A model generated the notes under the pieces. That model did not search any database and was not told the origin of the DNA. It saw only the letters and a list, made by a program, of their open reading frames with translations. The position numbers were made by a program, and so were the translations under genes. Positions 48,001 through 56,230 of a stretch of 64,000 nucleotides of DNA are shown in pieces (the first letter of the stretch is position 1; the number at the start of each line of letters is the position of its first letter). The stretch covers positions 2,135,794-2,199,793 of the forward strand of contig NZ_CP015283.1 in assembly GCF_002094975.1 (NCBI RefSeq). Reading direction: 5' to 3'. This DNA comes from Streptococcus salivarius (GTDB taxonomy: Bacteria > Bacillota > Bacilli > Lactobacillales > Streptococcaceae).

Positions 48001-48108
48001 ATACCTAATTCCAGTTTGTTTGGCTTGCCCTTGAAATAAGTCTGCAATGGCACTAACTGCATCCAACTGGAATGGTTGTTTTTTAAATTGTAGTTTCATA
48101 TTGTACAT
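45025..48108 (-). CDS. type III restriction enzyme, Res subunit
   Basis: A 1027-residue helicase-nuclease. Motif I METGTGKTY is at 103-111, motif II is IIDEPQSVEG, motif III-like LRYSATHKEKYDM, and motif VI-type RQEIGRGMRLAVD. The C-terminal PD-(D/E)XK nuclease is seen as NPDWAIAFREG at ~953 and VAETKG at ~971-976. With Mod it would cut DNA carrying two inversely oriented unmethylated sites. All motifs look intact. It starts directly after the stop of the 276-residue gene; a second start lies three codons on. Confidence 0.94.
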   Translation of the reverse strand: MYNMKLQFKKQPFQLDAVSAIADLFQGQAKQTGIRYMADPGRQKSDEVDLVLDAYRNAPIRLEPEGIRRNVHAVQTRFGLRPSDSLSVDMVAGRPAYNFSIEMETGTGKTYTYIRTIMELNKRYGWLKFVIVVPSVAIREGVLKSLQIMISHFQMEYGKQPRYFVYDSSRLGDLDSFANSSDLQIMVINSQAFNARGKDARRIHAKQESFRWRRPIDVLAAMNPIMIIDEPQSVEGKKTKERLKDFTPLFTLRYSATHKEKYDMVYRLDAMDAYNQKLVKKIAVKAIEQTGTTGTQGYLYLQEILPQKSGSPKAKIEFEVRNQSGVKRKTRIVEEPFDLYAESGNLSSYQSMTLSQFNARDNKIQVGATQELYVGEVMGEVDESSMRRIQIRETIKSHLEKESRLYNRRIKVLSLFFIDEVAKYKQYDAQNDPHNGEYAQIFEEEYESQVRQFLRTQEPSPYYRYLESHLEGNAVHAGYFSVDKVKKSDKTVFVDYKSASEKKSNSSNDKDAYDLIMKDKERLLSFEEPVRFLFSHSALKEGWDNPNVFQICTLKQSSAETRKRQEIGRGMRLAVDQNGIRQDLELLGNDVHEINKLTVIANESYDQFARGLQAELKELLADRPVKVDVALFENKVIENEAGGRIRITKEQAESIQFDLIRQGYIDKNGQLTTNYFTDKENNQLNLSDTLPGYEKQVVEVLESIYQPGKYEIENENNTTVQFSKEVNRENIARKEFLSLWNQINRKTAYQVTFDDAELVEQSVAYINEKLVVSQPIYNITQASASQMTKEGLGLVVGENDRQQEYVENSQITTQYDLLGEVADYTGLTRKVVAEILSKIHVYQFEKFKQNPEEFILKVSKLINEQKAAQIIKHIQYNILEDEYDMDLFYDNAETAKLSDEHLLESKKGIYNFVKVDSNIERKFKESLEQYEDVRVYVKLPGKFSIRTPLGNYNPDWAIAFREGSVKHIYFVAETKGSMSSLQLKQAEKAKIECAKAHFRALAEAGLISDQYIYGVVSSYEELLGLVK

Positions 48109-48939
48109 TTACCTTTCTGAAACCTTCCCAAAGAAATCTATCATTGATTTTCCAAAATTAGATAATACTAACTTATTTCTAGCTTTGAGTTTTGGTACTT
48201 TCGATTTTGTTCGAGATTTTATTGGATGAATTCTAGTTTTAGGTTTTTCTAATCGTTCTTGAACCTCAATAATTGCATCACGGTATTCAGAAATAGCTAC
48301 ATTTATTTTTTCGATATCTTTCCCAACGTCCAATATAAATTGATTCTCAATTAATCCCATTCTTTCTAAATTAGACTTAACAGCTCTCAATTGTTCAGGA
48401 GAAATATCTATACTTGGTGTCTCTTCTGGATTTAAATAATAATAAGAAAATCCACGTTGCATTTCAAAAAGCACTTTCAGATCTAGTACAGTAAGAGTAG
48501 AAAGAGTATCGTAATAAATATAACTAATATCAACATCTATGCTCTGAAATTCTGACAGTTTCACAAAACTACTTGCAAAAAATTTTATCTTTTCCTCTTG
48601 TTTTTCCTCAACAGTCTTTTCAAGCATATAGGTAAATACTGAATCTATATCTCTCTTAACCTCAACACTCATAACGTTGAGATTCCGTTTAATAGCATCA
48701 AAATCATCTTGAAGTTCAGCCACCAGTAGTTCAAGATTTTTTATTGATCTAGTTAATTTAAAATTTGAAATAGCATTACCTAAAACCGGAATAGAAGAAA
48801 GTCCTAAAGAAAATGTAGTTTCTGTAATTGCAGAAAGTCCTTGCTCCTTAATCCAGTCTTTTCCCGCATCAATCATAACATCTAAAAACGTTTCAACAAA
48901 AGTATCTTTACTGAGTTGACTGATTTCCTGTTTATCCAC
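48109..48939 (-). CDS. unknown protein inside the type III restriction operon
   Basis: A 276-residue protein starting with GTG at 48939, one base after the mod stop, and ending against the res start. Residues 15-60 contain amphipathic helix and a hydrophobic Gly/Ser/Pro-containing stretch (SLGLSSIPVLGNAISNF). Residues 64-130 are predicted coiled coil. A middle region has IDVDISYIYYDTLSTLTVLD, and the C-terminus is strongly basic (about 230-255, rich in Lys and Arg). I do not recognise the family. Being fixed between mod and res, it may guard, inhibit or tether the complex. That is inference. Confidence 0.72.
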   Translation of the reverse strand: MDKQEISQLSKDTFVETFLDVMIDAGKDWIKEQGLSAITETTFSLGLSSIPVLGNAISNFKLTRSIKNLELLVAELQDDFDAIKRNLNVMSVEVKRDIDSVFTYMLEKTVEEKQEEKIKFFASSFVKLSEFQSIDVDISYIYYDTLSTLTVLDLKVLFEMQRGFSYYYLNPEETPSIDISPEQLRAVKSNLERMGLIENQFILDVGKDIEKINVAISEYRDAIIEVQERLEKPKTRIHPIKSRTKSKVPKLKARNKLVLSNFGKSMIDFFGKVSER

Positions 48940-48940
48940 C

Positions 48941-50869
48941 CTACACTACCTTCACTTTCGTATTAGGTGATAATTCTTTGAAGATTTCACTAACATTTAT
49001 TTTATCTGCTGAATTGGCAAATGAGCTATCACGGAAAACAGCACGGAGTGGTTGTTGTTGAGCAATGTATCGGATGACTTCTTCCGATATATCATCTTCA
49101 AAGGAGGCTATAAGGGAGGCCTGATCTACATCGTAGATTTCTGCTCCTGCTACTTTTTTCAAATCAATCGCCAAAGACAACTCCATCCCCCATGTCAACA
49201 TAACTTGGAAGAGCAAATCAAGTCCAGAACGTCCTTCCTTGATATTGGATACACTATCAAAAAGTTCCCCTTGGATGAATTGATCTGGTCGAGCTGAAAC
49301 ATCCTTGAAATTTGAAGAGTCTAGTTTGTAAGCTTTAAAACCAAAGTCTTGCTTGCCAACCAACTCTGGGTGTTCTTCCTGAATCTTAGCAGCAGCACGA
49401 CGAATCCGCTCACGTGAAATTTGGTCAATAGTTTCATATCCTGCTTCTTTAGCAGCAGACTTGTCAGCTACTTCCTCATCTAAAGTACACAAGATAAACT
49501 TACGATTGCCTCCATCTTCCGCATTCAGTTGCATGACTGCATCAGCTGTCGTAGCAGAACCACCGAAGAAGTCTAGTATAACTCCTTCTCCAATCCCAGA
49601 CAATTTAATCAATTGTTGAATTACCTCAGCACTCTTAGGACTATCGAAAGGTATATCTAATCCAGTTGGTTTCGAGATCAATAAATCAGACCAATTGCTT
49701 GTTCTTAGTATTCCACTCGATGGTGCTACCCAATGTTCTACACCTTTATTTTTACCATTTCCATTTAGGTTTCTTCGTAAAAATTTTTTGTTTTCACCTG
49801 TTAATTTCCAGTATTCTTCTAACGTCATTTTTGAAGAATACTCTTGTTCAAATGTTCTATAATTTTCAATCGCCTCCCTTGCGGACTCTTCTTTCCATTT
49901 CCATTGTCCTTCTTTAGGAGTATATCCAAGGATATCATATCTCATTGTTGGTCTATCAGCATTATTCCAAAAACCTTTCCAATATCCTTTATTAGAGCGA
50001 TCGTCTGTTGCTTTTCTAAACACTGGAGATAATTTTGCTGCTTCTGTTTTTGAATATATATAAATATATTCCAAACCGATATTTAAAGACTGTAAACCGT
50101 CTTCCATAAATTGACGATTAAGATTTTTATCATATCGTCTAACCGAAAGAATATTTCTAAAATTCTCTTCCCCAAATATCTCATCACACATGACCTTTAG
50201 GTTCGCTTGTTCGTTATCATCAATAGAAATAAAGATGATACCCGAATCCTTGAGAAGATTACGTGCTAGACGGAGGCGTGGATACATCATATTGAGCCAG
50301 TCTGAGTGATAACGAGCCGAACTCTTTTCATTTTTAGTAAGACCAACGACTTGGCGTCCTTCTTCATCCAAGAGGTCCATTTCTTCTTTCAACTCTTGGT
50401 CCGTTTTTTGGAACTTATCAGAGTATACAAAATCTTTCCCTGTATTATAGGGTGGATCGATATAGATCATATCAATTTTTCCAAGATAGGACTCTTGCAA
50501 AATTTTCAAAACTTCTAAGTTATCCCCAGTGATAAAGATATTTTCACTCTTATCAAAGTCAACACTCTCATCAAGGTCTGGTCGCAAGGTTTTAGTCGTT
50601 GGTCGCCCAGCTTCTGCGATGGCTTCGCGCTTTCCAACCCAGGTAAACTCATAGGATTCTCGACCATCCACGATTTCCTCTGATAAAAACTGTTTTAGTT
50701 TCTCAAAGTCAATTGCAGGGCGAAGTCTTCCATGTTCATCTCTTTTTTCTGTCAAGACTTCTGGAAAGAGTTGCCCAATTTTGGAAATATTATCTGTGAA
50801 GACATCTTTTGATCCTACTTTTAAAAGATCGAGGCCAGTATGTTCCCCTTTGTATTGTTCTGTAGTCAT
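48941..50869 (-). CDS. type III DNA methyltransferase, Mod subunit
   Basis: A 642-residue beta-class adenine methyltransferase. The catalytic DPPYNTGKDF is at 138-147, the target-recognition region lies between ~250 and 420, and the SAM-binding motif LDFFGGSATTADAV follows near 440. This order is that of type III Mod proteins. It sets the recognition sequence for both methylation and cutting. I see no simple repeat tract that would make it phase variable. The ATG at 50869 has AAAGGGTAG before it. Confidence 0.94.
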   Translation of the reverse strand: MTTEQYKGEHTGLDLLKVGSKDVFTDNISKIGQLFPEVLTEKRDEHGRLRPAIDFEKLKQFLSEEIVDGRESYEFTWVGKREAIAEAGRPTTKTLRPDLDESVDFDKSENIFITGDNLEVLKILQESYLGKIDMIYIDPPYNTGKDFVYSDKFQKTDQELKEEMDLLDEEGRQVVGLTKNEKSSARYHSDWLNMMYPRLRLARNLLKDSGIIFISIDDNEQANLKVMCDEIFGEENFRNILSVRRYDKNLNRQFMEDGLQSLNIGLEYIYIYSKTEAAKLSPVFRKATDDRSNKGYWKGFWNNADRPTMRYDILGYTPKEGQWKWKEESAREAIENYRTFEQEYSSKMTLEEYWKLTGENKKFLRRNLNGNGKNKGVEHWVAPSSGILRTSNWSDLLISKPTGLDIPFDSPKSAEVIQQLIKLSGIGEGVILDFFGGSATTADAVMQLNAEDGGNRKFILCTLDEEVADKSAAKEAGYETIDQISRERIRRAAAKIQEEHPELVGKQDFGFKAYKLDSSNFKDVSARPDQFIQGELFDSVSNIKEGRSGLDLLFQVMLTWGMELSLAIDLKKVAGAEIYDVDQASLIASFEDDISEEVIRYIAQQQPLRAVFRDSSFANSADKINVSEIFKELSPNTKVKVV

Positions 50870-50925
50870 ATCTACCCTTTCTTATAATGGTTTCTGTGTA
50901 CTTGTCTATAGTATACAAGTAATCC

Positions 50926-51600
50926 CTATTTTAATTCTTGGATTTGTTTGAGAACTGCTTGGTAGGCTTTCTTCACTTCCATCTGCTTTCTCATCGATTT
51001 TTCTGCATACATTTGCTTCTTAAGACGTTGAGCTTGCTTCTCCAGATTTTCTAGTTTTTTCGTCAGCTCAACCGACTCTTTCAAGTTACCGTCCAACTTA
51101 CTTTGAAGCTGATTTTTACCCATTTCCTTAATCAGCATTTCATAGACTTGGTCTAAGTCATTGCCTTCAAGTTGGATTTGACAATCCTCTTTTGTACGGA
51201 AACGGCGGATAATTTTGAAATGCCGTCCATCTTTTTCTTGTGCCAGAGCTTCCTTGTAATGAATCAAGAGCTCTTCCTTTCCCAAAGGAAACTTAAGAAC
51301 AAAGACTGTATAAAGACCAAGTCGTTCATCCATTTTTTCTAGCAAACTGGTTGTGAACTCTTGCTGATTGAGGTGAATTTCTAAGACCATGATCTGCTTA
51401 ACGATATTTCCCCCAGGAATATTCGTCGTTTGCGAATCTATCTGATGGGTGACTTGAATGAGTCGAATCTGATTGCGTAATGCTTGCTTTTCCTGTTTTG
51501 TCAGAGCTAGGTTATCAAAGAAATCACGATTGCCCTTTTTGTGGGGTCTGTAGAGCACATGAGGAGTTGGCAAACAAGTATAATCAGGAAACTGTATCAT
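50926..51600 (-). CDS. DUF4391-type protein of the restriction operon
   Basis: A 224-residue protein. The N-terminal two thirds (LPTPHVLYRPHKKGNRDFFD, QIRLIQVTHQIDSQTTNIP, EIHVLEI-type strands) fit the DUF4391 family that accompanies helicase and methylase genes in defence loci. The C-terminal 50 residues are a Lys/Glu/Gln-rich coiled coil. It overlaps the helicase gene by 17 bases and precedes mod by 57 bases. Its biochemical role is not known. Family assignment is from memory. Confidence 0.7.
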   Translation of the reverse strand: MIQFPDYTCLPTPHVLYRPHKKGNRDFFDNLALTKQEKQALRNQIRLIQVTHQIDSQTTNIPGGNIVKQIMVLEIHLNQQEFTTSLLEKMDERLGLYTVFVLKFPLGKEELLIHYKEALAQEKDGRHFKIIRRFRTKEDCQIQLEGNDLDQVYEMLIKEMGKNQLQSKLDGNLKESVELTKKLENLEKQAQRLKKQMYAEKSMRKQMEVKKAYQAVLKQIQELK

Positions 51601-54600
51601 AATTCTCTCCTTTTAGCAGGGCAAAGAAACAAATCAGTTCAAAATCATCCATCCCTTCAATGCTGGTATTCATCAAATTAACCGTTCCAAAATTGAAGAG
51701 TGCATCCATAGTAGACAGTTGATCCTGTTCCATCAGTTGCTCAATGGCCTGCTGTAATAGCTTGGAATATCCAGACATCTCTTTCCCGTCTTTTGTTTGA
51801 CGGTTATACTGATTCACCAGAGATTGCAATGGCTGGTTCTTTCCTCTACATAGACTCCCCAGGAGATCTAAAATCTTCTTACTCTCTTCTGGAGAAACCA
51901 CTAAATCTCCTGCACTATTTACATAGAGGATATAATATGGATGAAGTTGATTCTTCTGATTCTTACCTCTAAGTTCGTCTTTATTTTTTAAAACAAAGAT
52001 TGCTCCTTCAGCTTCCTTATTCTCAACCGACAAGATGGCTTGCAGACCTTTTGGTACTTTTTCCAATTCAGGATGGCTTTCAAGATACTTCAGAAAATCC
52101 ATTCGATAGTCTTCCAATCCTAGATCCATAATAGAAATTCCTTCACTCATCTCTTCTAAGTCGACAACTTCATTTCTAAGACGCTCTAGTTGTTTCTTCC
52201 GATAGTTATTGTCTTCTATCTCTTCACTAGAAAGAACATTATCATCTGCGGTAGATGTGAGAACGGATATTTTCATGCGTGATTCAACACGAGATTTAAG
52301 ATCGATATACTCATCTAACTCGATATTTGGCCAAAAGTTTACAAGCTGAATAAACTTATTTTTGCTACCAATTCGATCCACGCGGCCAAAGCGTTGAATG
52401 ATTCGAACAGGATTCCAATGGATATCATAATTGACCATCATGTCTGCATCCTGCAGGTTTTGTCCTTCAGAAATAACATCTGTTGCAATCAAGACATCAA
52501 TCTCTCTTTGATCATCCGGAAATAGGAGATTCCTATCTTTTGATTGTGGTGAAAAATAGGTCAAAAGGGAATTAAGGTCTCGATGGTTTGTTTTTAGCGT
52601 TGTTTCAAATCCTTTTGTACCTGAAATTTGTGCCGTATGAAGTCCGTATTTATCTAGTACATATTGGCTAATATGTTTATAGAGATAGTTAGTGGTCGTC
52701 GCAAAGGCAGAAAAGATAATGAGTTTATTATTGCCTGCATTGATTGGATGAGTCATTTTTTCATCGATCAACCGATAGAGTGTTTGCAATTTTTTATCTT
52801 CTGTAGGAGTGATTTGATCGATCAGTTCTTCTAATTCCAGCAAAATTGCTTGATCTTTCTCTAACTCTAATTTCCAACTGCGATAGTCCATATCTTTCAA
52901 AGCAATTCTATTCTTCTTCCCGATAAAGACATCCAAGTTGCTATCTTCTATATCGAAATCATCTTCATTTAAGACAGGCACTCCAGATAAAGCATCTAAA
53001 CCAGTTTGCTCATATGTTGAAATAGCTTTTAAAGTCTCATCTACATACGATTTAACGACATCGATCAAGGTATAACGAAAAGCTGCTACAGAACTTTCTA
53101 AGCGTTTAAGCAGATTGATCATCATCAGCTTTTTCATCCCCGACTCACGACCCAGTTGAGTAAGGTTGGCTTTATTCCCTGCTAATGTTATTTCGTATTT
53201 CTCACGCTTTGAGGGATAGATATAAAGTGAAGGTTGGTAAATGGTTAACTGTAACTGATCTAACAACTGGTATAACTTTTTATAGGTCACATCTAGATTC
53301 GACACTGTCAAATCAGGCTCAAAGTTTCTTGGTTTCAGACGTTCTGGAAAATCTCCAATCGCTTTTCGATCATAAAATTCTCGGATGTGTTTACGACTAC
53401 GAGCAATCGTCACACTATCCAGAATTTTAAAGAAATCAAAGTCTAAGGTCGATAATAGTTTATCTGTCGTTCGCTCTTCAGCTGGTAAGTCTGCCCATTT
53501 GTTATAGGCCAACTGAGCATTCCGAAAAATATCATTAATGGACGACTGTGTATCTAATTTTCCATCTATCTGCTCTACATCCCCTTCATAGGCTAAAGCG
53601 ATCTGATTTTTCAGATCATTAAAGCGATTATTAACTGGAGTAGCTGATAACATCAGTACCTTAGTAGGAACACCTGACTTGATAATTCGATTCATTAATC
53701 GACTATAACGATTTTCACGTCCCTCCGCTTGATCACTTTCGCTGGATCCACCATTACGGAAATTATGAGATTCATCAATAACCACTAAGTCATAATTCTC
53801 CCATTTATTTAATGCAAGGTCTATTCCATTTGAAATCCCTTTATCTCGACTTAAATCGGTATGATATAAAACATCGTAAATGAGATGACGGTCATAAATA
53901 GGGTTGTTGACATAGTCATGTCGGTACATGTTCCAGTTGTTTTCTAACTTTTTCGGACACAAGACTAAAATTCGTTTCCCACGATAGGCATAGTAAGTCA
54001 TGACAGCTAAAGCTGTAAAAGTTTTTCCTAACCCCACTGAATCTGCTAAAATACAGCCGTTATACTTTTCAAGTTTTGAAATGATTGATTTTACAGCATC
54101 TTGTTGGAAATCATAAAGAAGATTCCACAACTTGGTATTTTTATAGCCCACCTGTTCATTTGGGGTATAGTCATCATTGATATCCTCAAGAAATTCACTA
54201 AAGAGATTATAGAGCATGACATAGTAGAGAAATTCAGGTGAGTGTTCTTTATGAGCTAAATTGAGAGTTTCCAAGAACTCTTCTGTCACATCCCGAAAAT
54301 ACTCATCATTTTGCCAGAGGCTATCAAATTCATCTAGATAGGATAAACTTAATGGAGCATGATAGATATGCCGTGTGGTTTTGAACAACGAAGAATCATA
54401 GCCTAATTCTTTTCGATCGAAGTTTTTGAGGCGATCCACAGCGACAGCATCATCATCCGTTTCTATCCGCATACCATTTGGCATATCATCGGTTTCAATG
54501 TTGATAGATTTAAAACGAGCCTTTTTCCTAATCCATTCAGCACATTCTCTCGCAATTGCTTTTTGGGTTAATTCATTCATTAACTTCAGCTCATAACGTC

Positions 54601-54853
54601 CTCCAAAAATAGACTGCTCTCGTTCTTTTTTAGGGATCGTATATTCACGATATCCAATTCTCGTCTCATCAGTCACAAAGGTTGGATTTGTAAAGATAAA
54701 TTTCAACTCCTCGATCGTTTCAAGTTCTTCTTTTAACTGTTGAAAGGCAAACATCGAAAAAGTCGCTGCAGCAATTTTGACCTTGCTTCCAGGCTTTATT
54801 TCCTTCTTTAATTCATCTCCAAGACGAATACTCCGATTATCAATCTCCATCAT
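51584..54853 (-). CDS. SNF2-type helicase with PLD-like N-terminus
   Basis: A 1089-residue protein and first gene of the island operon. Residues 1-~230 resemble the phospholipase-D-like region found ahead of bacterial SNF2 helicases (KVKIAAATFSMFAFQQL). Walker A ADSVGLGKT is at 270-278, motif II VVIDESHNF, motif III MLSATPVNN, and motifs V-VI read VLIATDVISEGQNLQD and QRFGRVDRIGS. It could move on or remodel DNA for the Mod/Res complex or act as a separate sensor. Start may be either of two adjoining ATGs. It has its own extended -10 promoter and a palindromic operator-like site. Confidence 0.9.
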   Translation of the reverse strand: MMEIDNRSIRLGDELKKEIKPGSKVKIAAATFSMFAFQQLKEELETIEELKFIFTNPTFVTDETRIGYREYTIPKKEREQSIFGGRYELKLMNELTQKAIARECAEWIRKKARFKSINIETDDMPNGMRIETDDDAVAVDRLKNFDRKELGYDSSLFKTTRHIYHAPLSLSYLDEFDSLWQNDEYFRDVTEEFLETLNLAHKEHSPEFLYYVMLYNLFSEFLEDINDDYTPNEQVGYKNTKLWNLLYDFQQDAVKSIISKLEKYNGCILADSVGLGKTFTALAVMTYYAYRGKRILVLCPKKLENNWNMYRHDYVNNPIYDRHLIYDVLYHTDLSRDKGISNGIDLALNKWENYDLVVIDESHNFRNGGSSESDQAEGRENRYSRLMNRIIKSGVPTKVLMLSATPVNNRFNDLKNQIALAYEGDVEQIDGKLDTQSSINDIFRNAQLAYNKWADLPAEERTTDKLLSTLDFDFFKILDSVTIARSRKHIREFYDRKAIGDFPERLKPRNFEPDLTVSNLDVTYKKLYQLLDQLQLTIYQPSLYIYPSKREKYEITLAGNKANLTQLGRESGMKKLMMINLLKRLESSVAAFRYTLIDVVKSYVDETLKAISTYEQTGLDALSGVPVLNEDDFDIEDSNLDVFIGKKNRIALKDMDYRSWKLELEKDQAILLELEELIDQITPTEDKKLQTLYRLIDEKMTHPINAGNNKLIIFSAFATTTNYLYKHISQYVLDKYGLHTAQISGTKGFETTLKTNHRDLNSLLTYFSPQSKDRNLLFPDDQREIDVLIATDVISEGQNLQDADMMVNYDIHWNPVRIIQRFGRVDRIGSKNKFIQLVNFWPNIELDEYIDLKSRVESRMKISVLTSTADDNVLSSEEIEDNNYRKKQLERLRNEVVDLEEMSEGISIMDLGLEDYRMDFLKYLESHPELEKVPKGLQAILSVENKEAEGAIFVLKNKDELRGKNQKNQLHPYYILYVNSAGDLVVSPEESKKILDLLGSLCRGKNQPLQSLVNQYNRQTKDGKEMSGYSKLLQQAIEQLMEQDQLSTMDALFNFGTVNLMNTSIEGMDDFELICFFALLKGENYDTVS

Positions 54854-54881
54854 AATCTCCTAAAATTAATTAGATAATATA

Positions 54882-54923
54882 ATTATACCATGTAAACACT
54901 TTATTGTTTCTTGAAAGAAACAA
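54882..54923 (-). promoter_or_regulatory. island operon promoter with palindrome over -35
   Basis: TGGTATAAT (TATAAT at 54882-54887) is an extended -10. TTGTTTCTT..AAGAAACAA (54904-54923) is a perfect 9+9 inverted repeat with a two-base centre covering the place of the -35, so a bound dimer would block transcription. No regulator gene is in the operon. Confidence 0.65.
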
Positions 54924-54973
54924 GTTATTGCCCCATTTATCGGGACAAGTTCAATTATCTATCGTATAAAGTT

Positions 54974-55004
54974 AAAAACATCTATAATCTAAGATTACAG
55001 ATGT
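54974..55004 (-). terminator. terminator of the MacB-type operon
   Basis: ACATCTGTAATC and GATTATAGATGT arms with TTTTT behind them, directly after the permease stop. Confidence 0.85.
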
Positions 55005-55011
55005 TCTCTTT

Positions 55012-55105
55012 TCTAATCATATCTAAGTGCTTCGATAGGATCGAGTTTCGAAGCTTTATTAGCCGGTAGGAGACCAAAGATAATCCCTACAGCTGCTGAG
55101 AAGGC
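55012..55105. repeat. right 94-bp direct repeat of the restriction island
   Basis: Matches 44777-44870 with one base different (near 55027). It is the 3' end of the intact MacB-type permease gene. Confidence 0.92.
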
Positions 55106-56221
55106 AATACTTCCCATGGCTACGCCAAGAGAGACTGTCGCTTTAAGGTCCATGGCATTCCCGATTGGTCCAACGACTAGGGCCGCAAAGCCCAGCCCAA
55201 TCAAACCTCCCAGAATGGTCAAAACCATGGACTCAATCAGAAACTGTGTCAAGATTTTACGGCGTGTGGCTCCTAAAGCCTTACGAAGACCAATCTCTCG
55301 TGTCCGCTCAGTTACCGAAACTAGCATGATATTCATAACACCGATTCCACCAACTAAGAGTGAAATCCCAGCAATAGCTCCGACAACGGTGGTAATGGTT
55401 CCAAAGATCGTGTTCACCTGATCTAAGGTCGAGCTCATATCTGCTGCCTTGTACTCCCCGTTATCATCTTGGGCCAACTGGGTCAAGCGTTTGGCAGCAT
55501 CCTTAGCGACACTACTACTATTTTTCACATCGGTCACATGGAAAAAAATCTGGCCAATAGCATCAGTGTTATTTTCAGCTGCTAACTGGGTATTGGCCAC
55601 AAGAGCTGTTCCAATTTCACCATAGGCACCGATTGCGGTGTCTTTATTCTTATAAACACCAATCACACGATAATCATTGTTACCAATAGTAACCACTTGG
55701 TTAAGGGCATCCTCATTCGTCTCAAAGAGTTTTTTAGCCACCATCTGATCAATGACAATGACGCGTGAAAAGTTTTTATAATCATTGTCTTGCAAGGAAC
55801 GTCCTGTCAACATCTCTAACTTTTTAGCTTTAAAATAGCCCTGACTGGCACCTGTGATATTAACATTCTTCACAGTCTTTTTTTGGAGGGAGATAGAAGA
55901 AGTTAGGCTGTTAGTCACAAAATAACTATCAATACCAGGCGTCTGCCTAGCCACTTGCTCCAACCAAACTTCTTTAACCGGTTTGGTCGGTTGTGACAAG
56001 TCCGCATAGGCAGGATCTATCTCCTCACCCTTGGCTTCATAGTAGACTTGAACGGTATCCTTATCACCGGTCACACTATCGGTAACACTCTGACGCATCC
56101 CATTTCCTAGCCCCATGATAAGTACTACCGCAGCAACACCAATGATAATCCCCAACATGGTCAGGAAGGACCGCATCTTGTGTGAACGAATAGAACTAAG
56201 AGCAAATTTCCAATTTTCCAT
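55013..56221 (-). CDS. MacB-type ABC transporter permease
   Basis: A 402-residue permease with an N-terminal span (SHKMRSFLTMLGIIIGVAAVV), a large extracellular domain (residues ~50-270) and three C-terminal spans with ERTREIGLRKALGATRR, the FtsX-like coupling motif. It works with the adaptor and ATPase genes upstream as a tripartite-like efflux or peptide-export unit (YknXYZ type). The last 94 bases of the gene form the right copy of the direct repeat that bounds the restriction island; the gene itself is intact. Confidence 0.92.
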   Translation of the reverse strand: MENWKFALSSIRSHKMRSFLTMLGIIIGVAAVVLIMGLGNGMRQSVTDSVTGDKDTVQVYYEAKGEEIDPAYADLSQPTKPVKEVWLEQVARQTPGIDSYFVTNSLTSSISLQKKTVKNVNITGASQGYFKAKKLEMLTGRSLQDNDYKNFSRVIVIDQMVAKKLFETNEDALNQVVTIGNNDYRVIGVYKNKDTAIGAYGEIGTALVANTQLAAENNTDAIGQIFFHVTDVKNSSSVAKDAAKRLTQLAQDDNGEYKAADMSSTLDQVNTIFGTITTVVGAIAGISLLVGGIGVMNIMLVSVTERTREIGLRKALGATRRKILTQFLIESMVLTILGGLIGLGFAALVVGPIGNAMDLKATVSLGVAMGSIAFSAAVGIIFGLLPANKASKLDPIEALRYD

Positions 56222-56230
56222 TCTTACCTC

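Noticed and set aside
48941-50869. Phase-variable mod gene
   Set aside because: No homopolymer or short tandem repeat tract long enough for slipping was seen in the gene or its start.
45025-54853. Prophage or ICE
   Set aside because: No integrase, relaxase, capsid or tail genes are present; the bounding repeat is a gene end, not a tRNA att site.
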